Below are positions 8,407 through 16,599 of a stretch of DNA of 64,000 bases, piece after piece. The stretch comes from Bacillus sp. IITD106. Its GTDB lineage: Bacteria > Bacillota > Bacilli > Bacillales > Bacillaceae_C. The DNA lies in assembly GCF_019459225.1 (NCBI RefSeq), contig NZ_JAIAZY010000009.1:42194-106193 (forward strand). The letters run 5' to 3'. The stretch's first letter is position 1, and every line of letters starts with the position of its first letter. The position numbers and the translations under genes are program-made. A model generated the notes under the pieces. The model was not told where the DNA came from and did not search any database. It was given only the letters and a program-made list of their open reading frames with translations.

Positions 8407-8651
8407 GAAAAAAGTGCAGAACCACGCTCAGCCCCAACATGTTAAATGTAAAAGTCTTTGTTGATTCAGGTTATTTACCTTGAGGCGGCTGCTAACTGGA
8501 GCAAGACAGCAAATCCCTATGTTAAAAATATAGACGATACAAAAGTACTAATGCTTTTTTTACAGTAATTTAGAATGCTTCGAAAGAGTTACTTTCGAAG
8601 CATTCTAATTAAACTTGAAAAATATTAGCATTATGGAAAGGAGTGGACTAT
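8407..8651. other. Intergenic region with possible decayed coding remnant
   Basis: About 245 bp separate the hydrolase from the second dehydrogenase gene. On the plus strand roughly 8448-8567 reads open in one frame and ends in a stop, containing NWSKTANPYVKNIDDTKV without a usable start or ribosome site. It looks like the tail of a lost gene, but I cannot name it. The inverted repeat at 8571-8607 follows. Confidence 0.3.
8571..8607. terminator. Perfect 16-bp inverted repeat, probable terminator hairpin
   Basis: TAGAATGCTTCGAAAG and its exact complement flank an AGTTA loop. No clean U-run follows on the plus strand (AATTAAAC), though a T-run precedes it. It probably ends the upstream operon; an operator function is possible. 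Confidence 0.55.
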
Positions 8652-9656
8652 TTGATTAAAGTGGCAGTAGTAGGTGTAAACCATATTGGCAAACTTCATT
8701 GTCGTTTTTACAATGGAAATCCACATTCCAAATTAGTAGCCGTTTGTGATCTAAATAAAGAACTCGCTGGAAAAGTTGCTGAAAATTACGGGGTTCCGGC
8801 TTATTCCAATCTAAAAAAAATGCTTAAGTGTGAAGAAATTGACATCGTAAGTGTTGCAACTGGAGGATTTGAAAATGGTTCCCATCATTATGAACCTGCT
8901 ATGGCTGCGATGGAATACGGAAAGGATGTATTGGTTGAAAAGCCAATATCTAACAACATTTTTGAAGCTAGAGAAATGGTTGACTACGCAATAAAGCAAA
9001 AGGTACGACTAGCCTGTAATCTAAACCATCGTTATGTCCCAACTGCTTATAAAGCTAAAGAATGGATTGATAATGGAGATTTAGGGACAATTCTATTTAT
9101 GAATATGAAACTTACAATCGGAAATCCCAATGAATCTAGTCCATGGATTCACATAAGGGCATTGCACCCACATTCAATTGATGTTATGCGATATTTTTGC
9201 GGGGAAATAAAAAGAGTTCAATCTTTTATGACAAAAGCACCCGGAAGAACTGTTTGGTCAACTGCATCAATTAATATGGAATTCACTTCCGGAGCTGTTG
9301 GTCATTTAACTGGAAGCTATGATATGGATAACAGGCATCCGATTGAATATTGCGAAGTCGCCGGTACGAATGGTAGATTCATTATTAATGATGTATATAA
9401 TGACATGACCTTTTTTCCACATGGAAATACAGAATTAAAAGTCTTCAAAAATTCTGTCCTATCCGGAATAAATGGTTTTAACGAAACAATAAAAAATCGT
9501 ATTGATGTTTTTATTCAAGAAATTAATGATAATATTTCACCTGAGAAAATTACAGGTTCTGGAAATGATGCATTGGCAGCTCAAGAAGTAATCGAAGCAA
9601 TCATTCGTTCACAAGAGGAAAATGGAAAAGTTATTGAGGTAAATAATGATAAATAA
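8652..9656 (+). CDS. Gfo/Idh/MocA-family dehydrogenase, paralog of the one at 5160
   Basis: A 334-aa NAD(P)-dependent sugar or polyol dehydrogenase. The TTG at 8652 is favoured as start (I-K-V-A-V-V-G-V): AAAGGAG lies 8 bases before it, while the GTG at 8643 overlaps that site. Motifs are VGVNHIGKLH in the Rossmann fold, VCDLNKE, VEKPISNN and HIRALHPHSIDVMRYF. Much of it aligns without gaps to the dehydrogenase at 5160, so the two arose by duplication and may act on related substrates or successive steps. It stands alone behind a hairpin and has no partner overlap. Confidence 0.9.
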   Translation: MIKVAVVGVNHIGKLHCRFYNGNPHSKLVAVCDLNKELAGKVAENYGVPAYSNLKKMLKCEEIDIVSVATGGFENGSHHYEPAMAAMEYGKDVLVEKPISNNIFEAREMVDYAIKQKVRLACNLNHRYVPTAYKAKEWIDNGDLGTILFMNMKLTIGNPNESSPWIHIRALHPHSIDVMRYFCGEIKRVQSFMTKAPGRTVWSTASINMEFTSGAVGHLTGSYDMDNRHPIEYCEVAGTNGRFIINDVYNDMTFFPHGNTELKVFKNSVLSGINGFNETIKNRIDVFIQEINDNISPEKITGSGNDALAAQEVIEAIIRSQEENGKVIEVNNDK

Positions 9657-9794
9657 GAAGGCAAGCAACTGCGTTGAATTAGCTGAATGTTAGTAATATT
9701 CTTATCTATTCATTTATATAATGCCCTTTAAAAACATTGTAGTGACAGCAATTACTCAGTATTTCAAATGAATCAATTTGTAGGAGGAGTAACA

Positions 9795-10724
9795 ATGAGT
9801 ACTACGAGATATCAGAGTAGTGAATACATGAAGACAAAGGATTTCCCTTTCTGGATTCAACGATTCCGTCATGATTCTAATAATGTACCACCCGTTCACT
9901 CACATGAATTCATTGAATTAGTGTATGTAATACAAGGTAATGCAAAACACGTTTTTGAAGGTCAATCGTATACGATTAAAACAAATGATGTTTTTATTAT
10001 CAATCCCGGCGAAGTCCATACTTTTGAAGTAGAGAAGAATAAAAGTCTTGAAATAATTAACTGTTTATTTTTACCTAGCTTAATTAAAGATTCATGGTTA
10101 AAAGAATTAGGTGTTTCGCAGTCAATGGATTATTTCTATATTCATCCATTTTTAAATCGAAATGAACGGTTTCATCATCTCCTCAATTTAGATGTGAACT
10201 ATTCTGCTAGATTTCTATCCTTATTAGAAGGAATGATGCACGAATATAATAGGGAGAATTCTTGTTATTCGACTTTAATACGTCTGCAAATGGTTGAATT
10301 ATTGATTTTGCTTTCCCGAATTTACAATGAAAGGAATTCTGTTTCAGAAAAAACCGTTACAACTGATAGTAGTAATAGCATATTAGTTCAACGCATTTGT
10401 GGCTACTTGTCGAGGAACTATGATCAAAAGGTATCGATTCAAGACCTATGCCATATTTTCAATATAAGTCCTCGGCATCTTAATCGGCTTTTTAAGCAGG
10501 AAACGAAGAAAACAGTTATTGAAATGTTACATAGTATTAGGATTGAAAAAGCGAAACAATTTCTTTTGGAGACAGATGATAAGGTGATTGATGTCGCCAT
10601 AAGAGTAGGCTATGACGATTCTGCTTTTTTTAGTAAACTCTTTCGCAAAATAGTAGGCTGTCCTCCAGGAAAATATAAAGGAAGGTCGACAGCAAGCAAG
10701 ATAAATACGATCGTTCCTATTTGA
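9795..10724 (+). CDS. AraC-family transcriptional regulator
   Basis: A 309-aa regulator with an N-terminal cupin (PPVHSHEFIELVYVIQG, FIINPGEVHTFE) and two C-terminal helix-turn-helix units (SIQDLCHIFNISPRHLNRLF and DVAIRVGYDDSAFFSKLFRK), closing with GCPPGKYK. The start at ATG 9795 is set by TAGGAGGAG five bases ahead; the ATG at 9768 has no such site. The ATP sulfurylase gene starts 14 bp after its stop, so the regulator may be co-transcribed with the sulfate genes, or may control the sugar genes upstream. Confidence 0.9.
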   Translation: MSTTRYQSSEYMKTKDFPFWIQRFRHDSNNVPPVHSHEFIELVYVIQGNAKHVFEGQSYTIKTNDVFIINPGEVHTFEVEKNKSLEIINCLFLPSLIKDSWLKELGVSQSMDYFYIHPFLNRNERFHHLLNLDVNYSARFLSLLEGMMHEYNRENSCYSTLIRLQMVELLILLSRIYNERNSVSEKTVTTDSSNSILVQRICGYLSRNYDQKVSIQDLCHIFNISPRHLNRLFKQETKKTVIEMLHSIRIEKAKQFLLETDDKVIDVAIRVGYDDSAFFSKLFRKIVGCPPGKYKGRSTASKINTIVPI

Positions 10725-10738
10725 AGGGGAGTATATAA

Positions 10739-11932
10739 ATGAGTGTCTATGCGTTGCGCTATAACGTTAACATCGACCCACATGGCGGAGTTTTAATTAA
10801 TAGAGAAGTAAATAAGAATGAGAAAGAAAATCAATTAAAAAGGGCTTCACACTTGCCTTTCTTAATCGTTTCAGAATGGACGATTTCCGATTTAGAGTTG
10901 ATCGCTATAGGTGGTTTCAGTCCTTTGACAGGTTTTATGAAACAATCAGACTATCAATCTGTAATAAATCATATGCGCCTAAAAAACGGACTTATATGGA
11001 GTATCCCGATTACATTACCTGTTTCTCTTGAGGAAGCACGTCTGTTTAAAATTGGCCAAGACATTGCCCTTAAAGGAACGGATGATCATATTTACGGAAT
11101 ATTAAAGCTTGAGGAAAAGTTTTTATATGACAAAAAAGAGGAAGCCCAGTTTGTTTACGGTACGACAGATATTGCACATCCCGGTGTAAAAAAATTGTAT
11201 GAACAAGGAGACGTTTATTTTGCAGGGCCGATTACCTTATTAAATAGGCCTAATCACGGAGAATTTACTGCTTATTATAAAGACCCTGTCCAAACGAGAG
11301 AAATGTTTACTGATCTAGGTTGGAAAACGATCGTCGGATTTCAAACACGCAATCCTGTCCATCGGGCTCATGAGTATATACAAAAAATCGCGATGGAAAA
11401 TGTAGATGGATTATTATTAAATCCATTAGTTGGGCAAACGAAATCTGATGATATTCCTGCACATATTCGGATGAAAAGCTATGAAGTACTCTTAGAACAA
11501 TACTATCCTAAAGATAGAGTTAGATTAGTTATATATCCTGCTGCCATGCGTTATGCAGGGCCAAGAGAAGCGATCTTACATGCATTAGTACGAAAAAATT
11601 ATGGTTGTACTCATTTTATCGTAGGACGAGATCACGCTGGCGTAGGTAATTATTACGGAACATATGAAGCTCAAGAATTAATTTGTATTTACGAAAGAGA
11701 AATCGGCATAAACATTCTTAAATTTGAACACTCATTTTATTGTAAAAAGTGTGAAAACATGGCTACTGCAAAAACTTGCCCTCATCCTCAGGAACATCAT
11801 CTTCATTTAAGCGGTACAAAAGTTAGAGAGCTGTTAAAGAGCGGGATTAAGCCGCCAAAAGAATTTTCTCGTCCAGAAGTTGCTGAAATCTTAATAAAAG
11901 GATTGCGTGACAAAGTGAATGATGACAATTGA
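10739..11932 (+). CDS. sat: Sulfate adenylyltransferase (ATP sulfurylase)
   Basis: Converts sulfate and ATP to adenosine 5'-phosphosulfate and pyrophosphate, the entry step of sulfate activation. The 397-aa length fits the monofunctional bacterial/archaeal type. Motifs are [10 protein letters not shown], the active-site [24 protein letters not shown], and the C-terminal Cys-rich segment [16 protein letters not shown] before [17 protein letters not shown] precedes the ATG. It follows the AraC gene closely and overlaps the transporter gene by 14 bp. Confidence 0.96.
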   Translation: MSVYALRYNVNIDPHGGVLINREVNKNEKENQLKRASHLPFLIVSEWTISDLELIAIGGFSPLTGFMKQSDYQSVINHMRLKNGLIWSIPITLPVSLEEARLFKIGQDIALKGTDDHIYGILKLEEKFLYDKKEEAQFVYGTTDIAHPGVKKLYEQGDVYFAGPITLLNRPNHGEFTAYYKDPVQTREMFTDLGWKTIVGFQTRNPVHRAHEYIQKIAMENVDGLLLNPLVGQTKSDDIPAHIRMKSYEVLLEQYYPKDRVRLVIYPAAMRYAGPREAILHALVRKNYGCTHFIVGRDHAGVGNYYGTYEAQELICIYEREIGINILKFEHSFYCKKCENMATAKTCPHPQEHHLHLSGTKVRELLKSGIKPPKEFSRPEVAEILIKGLRDKVNDDN

Positions 11933-13694
11933 AATCGGATTCGTATTGTTCGTTCTTATATTAATGTTGCTTGGTCTAGTTTTTGAAATAATTAGGCCAG
12001 ACATTATTCTTTTTTTTACTTTATCTATACTCATATTATCTGGTGTACTAACTACAGAAGAAGCATTCAAAGGCTTTTCAAACGAAGGGATGCTGACTAT
12101 TGCTTTATTATTTATCGTTGCAGCTGCGATTCAAAAGAGTGGTATTGCAGATGGAGTAATTAGGAAACTATTAGGAAACGGTTCATCCATTAGATGGTCC
12201 CTTTTTAAAATTCTTACTCCTGTTACCGCATTTTCAAGTGTTTTAAATAACACGCCTATTGTTGTGACGCTTACTCCTATCTTGCGAAAATGGTGTTCAG
12301 ATCAGCAAATCTCACCTTCAAAATTTTTAATACCATTATCGTATGCGACCATTTTAGGAGGGACCTTAACATTAATTGGAACCTCCACGAATTTAGTTGT
12401 TCACGGTATGTTGTTAGATGCCGGAATGGAAAGCTTTTCATTTTTTCAAATAGGTCTTGTTGCATTTCCTGCAGTGTTTTTTGGGTTGCTTTATATTATT
12501 TTATTTGGTTATAAGCTTCTCCCTAATCATAAAGTGCTGCTTGACAAAGTGAATGAGCAAAGTAAAGAATACATTTCTCAATTGGAAGTTGGGGAAGATT
12601 TCCCTTTTTTGAACAAAACTGTAGAAAGTGCAGGGCTTAGAAGATTAAAAGGATTATTTTTAATTGAAATCATTCGTAAAGACGAAAAAGTGTCTCCTGT
12701 AAAATCAACGACAATCATTAGGCAAGGAGATAAACTTATTTTTACCGGTCTTATTTCAACGATTGCAGAATTACAAAATATAAAAGGGCTTCAGCTTAAA
12801 ACGGACTCAAATTTATCTCTGGACATGTTAAAAAACGGTAATACACAGCTCGTAGAAGCAGTTGTGTCTCATCATTCATCGCTTTTATATAAAAAGATAC
12901 AAGATTCTTATTTTCGTAGTAAATTTGATGCCGGAGTGATAGCTGTTCACAGGCATAGGGAAAGAATAAAAAGTAAAATTGGAGACATTACGTTAAAACC
13001 CGGAGATGCACTTTTACTTTTATGTGGTCCAGACTTTGATAAAAAAATAAAAGTATCAAATGATTTTTATGTCACAACCCCTTTAAAAGCGCCTTCCATA
13101 TTGTATAAGAAGCGGGGCTGGTTTTCGTTAATTTTACTAGTAGCAATGATTGTTTTAGTAACCTTAAATATACTTTCGATGTTAAAGGCAATGATCATTC
13201 TTGTATGTATGTTATTAATTGTGAGAGCCATTACTCCAGAAGAAGCAATGAAATCACTACATTTGCCGGTACTTTTATTAATTGCTTGTGCATTTGGAAT
13301 CGGTACAGCTTTGTTAGAGAGTGGTACAGCTTCATTTTTAGCAAGTGGATTAATCCTCATTGCCAAGCCTTATGGAGTTTTAGCTGTATTAAGTGTTCTT
13401 TATCTCGCAACCAATTTGCTTACTGAATTCATTACAAATAGCGCGGCTGCAGTCATTATGTTTCCTATTTCGATAGAAATGGCGCATATGATTGGAATTG
13501 AGCCTATTTCTTTTGTACTTGCGATTACCATTGCTGCTTCAGCTAGCTTCTCCACACCGATAGGATACCAAACAAATTTAATTGTTTACGGACCTGGAGG
13601 CTACAAATTTATGGACTATGTAAGAATCGGAATTCCTTTAAATGTTATTGTGATGTTTTCGACTATTTTTATGATCTACACTTTTTGGGTATAG
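11919..13694 (+). CDS. SLC13/DASS-type transporter with two TrkA-C domains, probable sulfate permease
   Basis: A 591-aa membrane protein with about 10-12 hydrophobic segments split by a soluble middle part (about residues 205-385). That part holds two TrkA-C-like regions ([20 protein letters not shown] and [14 protein letters not shown]). The paired substrate motifs of the family are visible as [11 protein letters not shown] with IGTSTNL, and [11 protein letters not shown] with [10 protein letters not shown]. Such proteins serve as sulfate importers in several bacteria. The position between sat and cysC makes sulfate the best guess; another dicarboxylate or oxyanion cannot be excluded. The start (ATG 11919 or 11922) lacks a strong ribosome site and is probably coupled to sat. 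Confidence 0.9.
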   Translation: MMTIEIGFVLFVLILMLLGLVFEIIRPDIILFFTLSILILSGVLTTEEAFKGFSNEGMLTIALLFIVAAAIQKSGIADGVIRKLLGNGSSIRWSLFKILTPVTAFSSVLNNTPIVVTLTPILRKWCSDQQISPSKFLIPLSYATILGGTLTLIGTSTNLVVHGMLLDAGMESFSFFQIGLVAFPAVFFGLLYIILFGYKLLPNHKVLLDKVNEQSKEYISQLEVGEDFPFLNKTVESAGLRRLKGLFLIEIIRKDEKVSPVKSTTIIRQGDKLIFTGLISTIAELQNIKGLQLKTDSNLSLDMLKNGNTQLVEAVVSHHSSLLYKKIQDSYFRSKFDAGVIAVHRHRERIKSKIGDITLKPGDALLLLCGPDFDKKIKVSNDFYVTTPLKAPSILYKKRGWFSLILLVAMIVLVTLNILSMLKAMIILVCMLLIVRAITPEEAMKSLHLPVLLLIACAFGIGTALLESGTASFLASGLILIAKPYGVLAVLSVLYLATNLLTEFITNSAAAVIMFPISIEMAHMIGIEPISFVLAITIAASASFSTPIGYQTNLIVYGPGGYKFMDYVRIGIPLNVIVMFSTIFMIYTFWV

Positions 13695-13708
13695 CAAAGG
13701 AGATTTTA

Positions 13709-14308
13709 ATGAAATCAACAAATATTATATGGCATGAACAACAAGTAAGTAAAACAGATAGACAATCATTGCATGGGCATAAGAGTGGTATTCTATGGTT
13801 TACAGGCTTATCTGCATCAGGAAAATCGACTCTTTGTGTTGAAATAGAAAAAAGATTATATACATTGGGAATGAGCACTTACGTATTAGATGGAGATAAT
13901 ATAAGGCATGGGCTTAATAAGAATTTAGGATTTAGTCCAGAGGATCGTTCCGAAAATATTCGTAGAATTGGAGAAGTATCAAAATTATTGGTAGATGCAG
14001 GAGTTATTACTTTAACTGCGTTTATTTCCCCATATCGAAACGATCGGGAACTTGTCCGTAATATGGTTGATGCCCATGAATTTATTGAAATTTACGTAAA
14101 ATGCAGCATAGAGGAATGTGAAAGAAGAGACCCTAAAGGATTATATAAAAAAGCGAGACTAGGGGAAATAAAAGACTTTACTGGTATTAATGCGCCTTAC
14201 GAAGAACCTAATAATCCCGAAATAATAATAGAGAGCGACAAAGAAACAATTGAAGCATCGGTAGAAAAAGTTATACAATATTTAAAGGATCATCAATATA
14301 TAGAGTAG
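13709..14308 (+). CDS. cysC: Adenylylsulfate (APS) kinase
   Basis: Phosphorylates APS to PAPS. The 199-aa protein has the P-loop [36 protein letters not shown], the FISPYR segment, DPKGLYKKA and TGINAPYE, all standard for CysC. The start at ATG 13709 is supported by AAAGGAGA five bases ahead. It ends the sat-transporter-cysC run, before a terminator. No PAPS reductase (cysH) lies in the window. PAPS could therefore feed assimilation elsewhere or a sulfotransferase. Confidence 0.96.
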   Translation: MKSTNIIWHEQQVSKTDRQSLHGHKSGILWFTGLSASGKSTLCVEIEKRLYTLGMSTYVLDGDNIRHGLNKNLGFSPEDRSENIRRIGEVSKLLVDAGVITLTAFISPYRNDRELVRNMVDAHEFIEIYVKCSIEECERRDPKGLYKKARLGEIKDFTGINAPYEEPNNPEIIIESDKETIEASVEKVIQYLKDHQYIE

Positions 14309-14325
14309 AGAAAATGATCTTTGAT

Positions 14326-14376
14326 AAATATCCTTTGTTATGGGAAATATTTTTCCATAATTAAGGATATTTTTTG
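14326..14376 (+). terminator. Rho-independent terminator after cysC
   Basis: AAATATCCTT pairs with AAGGATATTT and encloses a second stem TTATGG/CCATAA. A T-run follows. It closes the sulfate operon. The remaining 175 bp before the next gene contain no recognisable gene. Confidence 0.75.
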
Positions 14377-14551
14377 AATCTGCTTTTTTAAAAATGAATT
14401 CGTAAACTTTATTCTTGTCGCTTATTTTACGGTAAGGACAAAACTCCTGTACGCATGAAGGGTCAGCGGCTTGTTATGGAGTCTTTCGCTATTAAAGTTG
14501 ACAATCATTAATCCCCTTAACAGGGCAAAACAAACATAAGGAGACATTTTC

Positions 14552-15061
14552 ATGAAACCTATACCCGATCATATAAAAGAAAATTTAGATGTCCTTTTCG
14601 TTGGATTTAATCCAAGTATTCGGTCCAGTGAAACCGGACATCATTTTGCTAATCCAACGAACCGATTTTGGTCTATCTTATATAAGGCGGGAATTACAGA
14701 TAGAAAATATTTACCGACTGAGGACTTTACATTGCTTGATATCGGATATGGTTTCACCAATATAGTAGCAAGGCCTACTAAAAATGCACAGGAAATTTCT
14801 CCTCATGAATATCGGACAGGGAGGGAGCAATTAAAAGCTAAAATATCTAAATATCTACCGAAAATTGTTTGCTTTGTAGGAAAAGGAGTGTATCAAGCAT
14901 ATAGTGGTAGAAGAAATGTTGAATGGGGGAGACAATCGGAATCTATCATTCCGGGAGTAGTTGATTTTGTTGCTCCTTCCTCGAGCGGTCTTGTTAGAAT
15001 GAGTATTGATGACATAGCTGATATTTATTCAGAGCTGCCAAAATTAATTGCTAAACCATGA
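14552..15061 (+). CDS. mug: G:T/U mismatch-specific DNA glycosylase (Mug/TDG family)
   Basis: Base-excision repair enzyme that removes uracil or thymine opposite guanine. The 169-aa protein has the N-terminal active-site motif VGFNPSIRS (GxNP), HFANPTNRFW, GYGFTNIVARPT and the C-terminal intercalation motif SSSGLVRMS. This is the usual length for Mug-type uracil-DNA glycosylases. AAGGAGAC precedes the ATG. It is monocistronic, with its own hairpin behind it. Confidence 0.93.
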   Translation: MKPIPDHIKENLDVLFVGFNPSIRSSETGHHFANPTNRFWSILYKAGITDRKYLPTEDFTLLDIGYGFTNIVARPTKNAQEISPHEYRTGREQLKAKISKYLPKIVCFVGKGVYQAYSGRRNVEWGRQSESIIPGVVDFVAPSSSGLVRMSIDDIADIYSELPKLIAKP

Positions 15062-15076
15062 TATTTATCATGGTTT
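15053..15076 (+). terminator. Hairpin terminator after the mismatch glycosylase gene
   Basis: AAACCATGATA and TATCATGGTTT form an 11-bp perfect stem with a two-base centre. The following U-run is weak. The stem includes the end of the coding sequence. Confidence 0.6.
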
Positions 15077-15082
15077 GTCCAT

Positions 15083-15123
15083 GACATATATGTCTTCAAC
15101 GATCCTTTTCTAATGTATATGAT
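15083..15123 (+). promoter_or_regulatory. des promoter with candidate DesR operator
   Basis: The 12-bp perfect palindrome GACATATATGTC (15083-15094) abuts a poor -35 (TTCAAC, 15095-15100). This is 17 bp before the -10 TATGAT (15118-15123). A weak -35 with a dyad just upstream is what an activator-dependent promoter looks like. DesR activates des in B. subtilis from sites in this position. The match is inferred from position and symmetry. Confidence 0.55.
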
Positions 15124-15156
15124 TGTACATAAATAACTATGGAAGGGGATCCGTAT

Positions 15157-16188
15157 ATGTCCAAAAACGATCCAAAGATCTTGAGAAAACAAATAGCTCC
15201 TTATGAAAAAGCCAATACAAAAAGTAGTATGAGACAGGTAGTAAATACTCTCGTTCCCTTTTTTTCGTTATGGGTACTTGCTTATTTTAGCCTCTCTATC
15301 TCTTATTTGTTAACATTTGGAATCTGCATCGTTGCAGCTGGGTTTCTCGTTCGTATATTCATCATTTTCCATGATTGTTGCCACGGCTCCTTTTTTAAAA
15401 ACCGTCATGCGAACAATATTCTTGGAACTATTACAGGTATACTCACTCTTTGTCCTTATGAGCAATGGAAACATAGCCACTCAATTCACCATGCTACGAG
15501 CAGCAACTTGAATAAAAGAGGTACAGGTGATGTTTGGGTTCTTACGGTTGATGAATATATGGAAGCAACACCAATGAAAAAACTAGCATATCGATTGTAT
15601 CGGAATCCGTTTGTTATGTTCGTGCTGGGACCAATCTATATCTTCCTTATTGCTTACCGATTTAATATAAAAAATGCTAGGCCTAGAGAGCGTAGAAACA
15701 CTTATATTACGAATATTTCCATCGTCGCCATTGCTGGATTATTATGTTTGGCGATTGGATGGCAAGCATTTCTGTTCATTCAAGGACCGATTTTCTTCAT
15801 ATCAGGTTCATTAGGCATTTGGCTTTTTTACGTACAACATCAATTTGAAGATTCTTATTTTGAAAATCAAGATAATTGGGACTATGTAAAAGCCGCAATA
15901 GATGGTAGTTCATATTATAAATTACCTAAAATCCTACAATGGCTCACTGGGAATATTGGTTTTCACCATGTACATCATTTAAGCCCGAGAGTCCCGAATT
16001 ATTACCTTGAGGAAGTTCATAATAAACATGAACGCTTACAAGAAGTCCAAACCATAACAATTAAAACAAGCCTCCGTTCACTTAAGTTTCGACTTTGGGA
16101 CGAACAAGGGAAAAAATTTGTTGGCTTTAAAGATGTGAAAAGACTTTCAAAAATTAAGAAAAAGAAAAGTACAAGCATTCCTGCTTAA
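15157..16188 (+). CDS. des: Membrane fatty acid desaturase (Des-like acyl-lipid desaturase)
   Basis: Introduces double bonds into membrane phospholipid acyl chains, keeping membranes fluid in the cold. The 343-aa protein has the three His boxes of di-iron desaturases, HDCCHGS, HSHSIHHA and HHVHH, and hydrophobic pairs around residues 30-65 and 150-225. I chose ATG 15157, which follows GGAAGGGGAT; the ATG at 15139 precedes that site. In B. subtilis des lies directly before desK-desR. Here the same order holds but a terminator and a 320-bp repeat separate them. Confidence 0.92.
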   Translation: MSKNDPKILRKQIAPYEKANTKSSMRQVVNTLVPFFSLWVLAYFSLSISYLLTFGICIVAAGFLVRIFIIFHDCCHGSFFKNRHANNILGTITGILTLCPYEQWKHSHSIHHATSSNLNKRGTGDVWVLTVDEYMEATPMKKLAYRLYRNPFVMFVLGPIYIFLIAYRFNIKNARPRERRNTYITNISIVAIAGLLCLAIGWQAFLFIQGPIFFISGSLGIWLFYVQHQFEDSYFENQDNWDYVKAAIDGSSYYKLPKILQWLTGNIGFHHVHHLSPRVPNYYLEEVHNKHERLQEVQTITIKTSLRSLKFRLWDEQGKKFVGFKDVKRLSKIKKKKSTSIPA

Positions 16189-16200
16189 GCAAATAAAATG

Positions 16201-16245
16201 GTGTAGCCCTTTTGTGTTATGATAACAAAGGAGCTACACTTTTTA
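16201..16245 (+). terminator. Rho-independent terminator after des
   Basis: GTGTAGC at 16201 pairs with GCTACAC ending at 16239, with an inner stem TTTGTGTTA/TAACAAAG, followed by a T-run. It separates des from desK-desR. Confidence 0.8.
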
Positions 16246-16256
16246 ATAATAGAGGA

Positions 16257-16577
16257 TGTTCAAAAAGTCCGGTAAAAATGACACTTCGAATTTCTTCGTT
16301 GGCTTGTTTCTCCGCTGCTCATGTATTAGGATAAGGAACTTCTGCTAAAATCGCCCACGTCCTGTGGGCAACGCAGAAGTCAGCACACACGAGCAAGTCC
16401 GCTGCTCGAAACTGCGCCCCCTCGAAATTCCGACGTACAGGATGTACTAGTGCGGGCGATGCGACAGGACGTCGCAGCTTGAGCCCGCCGACGCACAGGA
16501 CGTGCTAGTGTCGGCGTTGCTGACAGGACGTCAGCGCTTTTAGCCGACTTGGTCCTTTTTATCCTCCTTTTTGAACA
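16257..16577. repeat. Structured GC-rich repeat element with terminal inverted repeats and CAGGAYG hairpins
   Basis: This 321-bp block is much richer in GC than its surroundings and has no gene. It is bounded by an 11-bp perfect inverted repeat, TGTTCAAAAAG (16257-16267) and CTTTTTGAACA (16567-16577). Inside are five hairpins. Four have loops AGGAT or AGGAC: GTAC stem at 16435-16447, TGCGAC at 16460-16476, GCAC at 16493-16505 and GCTGAC at 16519-16535. One has GTCCT (GCCCAC stem, 16353-16369, within ACTTCTGC/GCAGAAGT). Larger stems GCGGGC/GCCCGC and GCCGAC/GTCGGC enclose two of them. It resembles a dispersed MITE-like element or structured RNA. I recall similar repeats in other Bacillaceae, but cannot check copy number. 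Confidence 0.8.
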
Positions 16578-16599
16578 CGCACTAATATGAGGTATTTAA

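Noticed and set aside
14376..14551. Riboswitch between cysC and the glycosylase gene
   Set aside because: ACTCC/GGAGT pairing around a GC-richer patch was noticed, but no known riboswitch core could be matched.
16257..16577. CRISPR array or insertion sequence
   Set aside because: There are no regular spacers and no transposase; hairpins of unequal size within inverted ends fit a structured repeat better.
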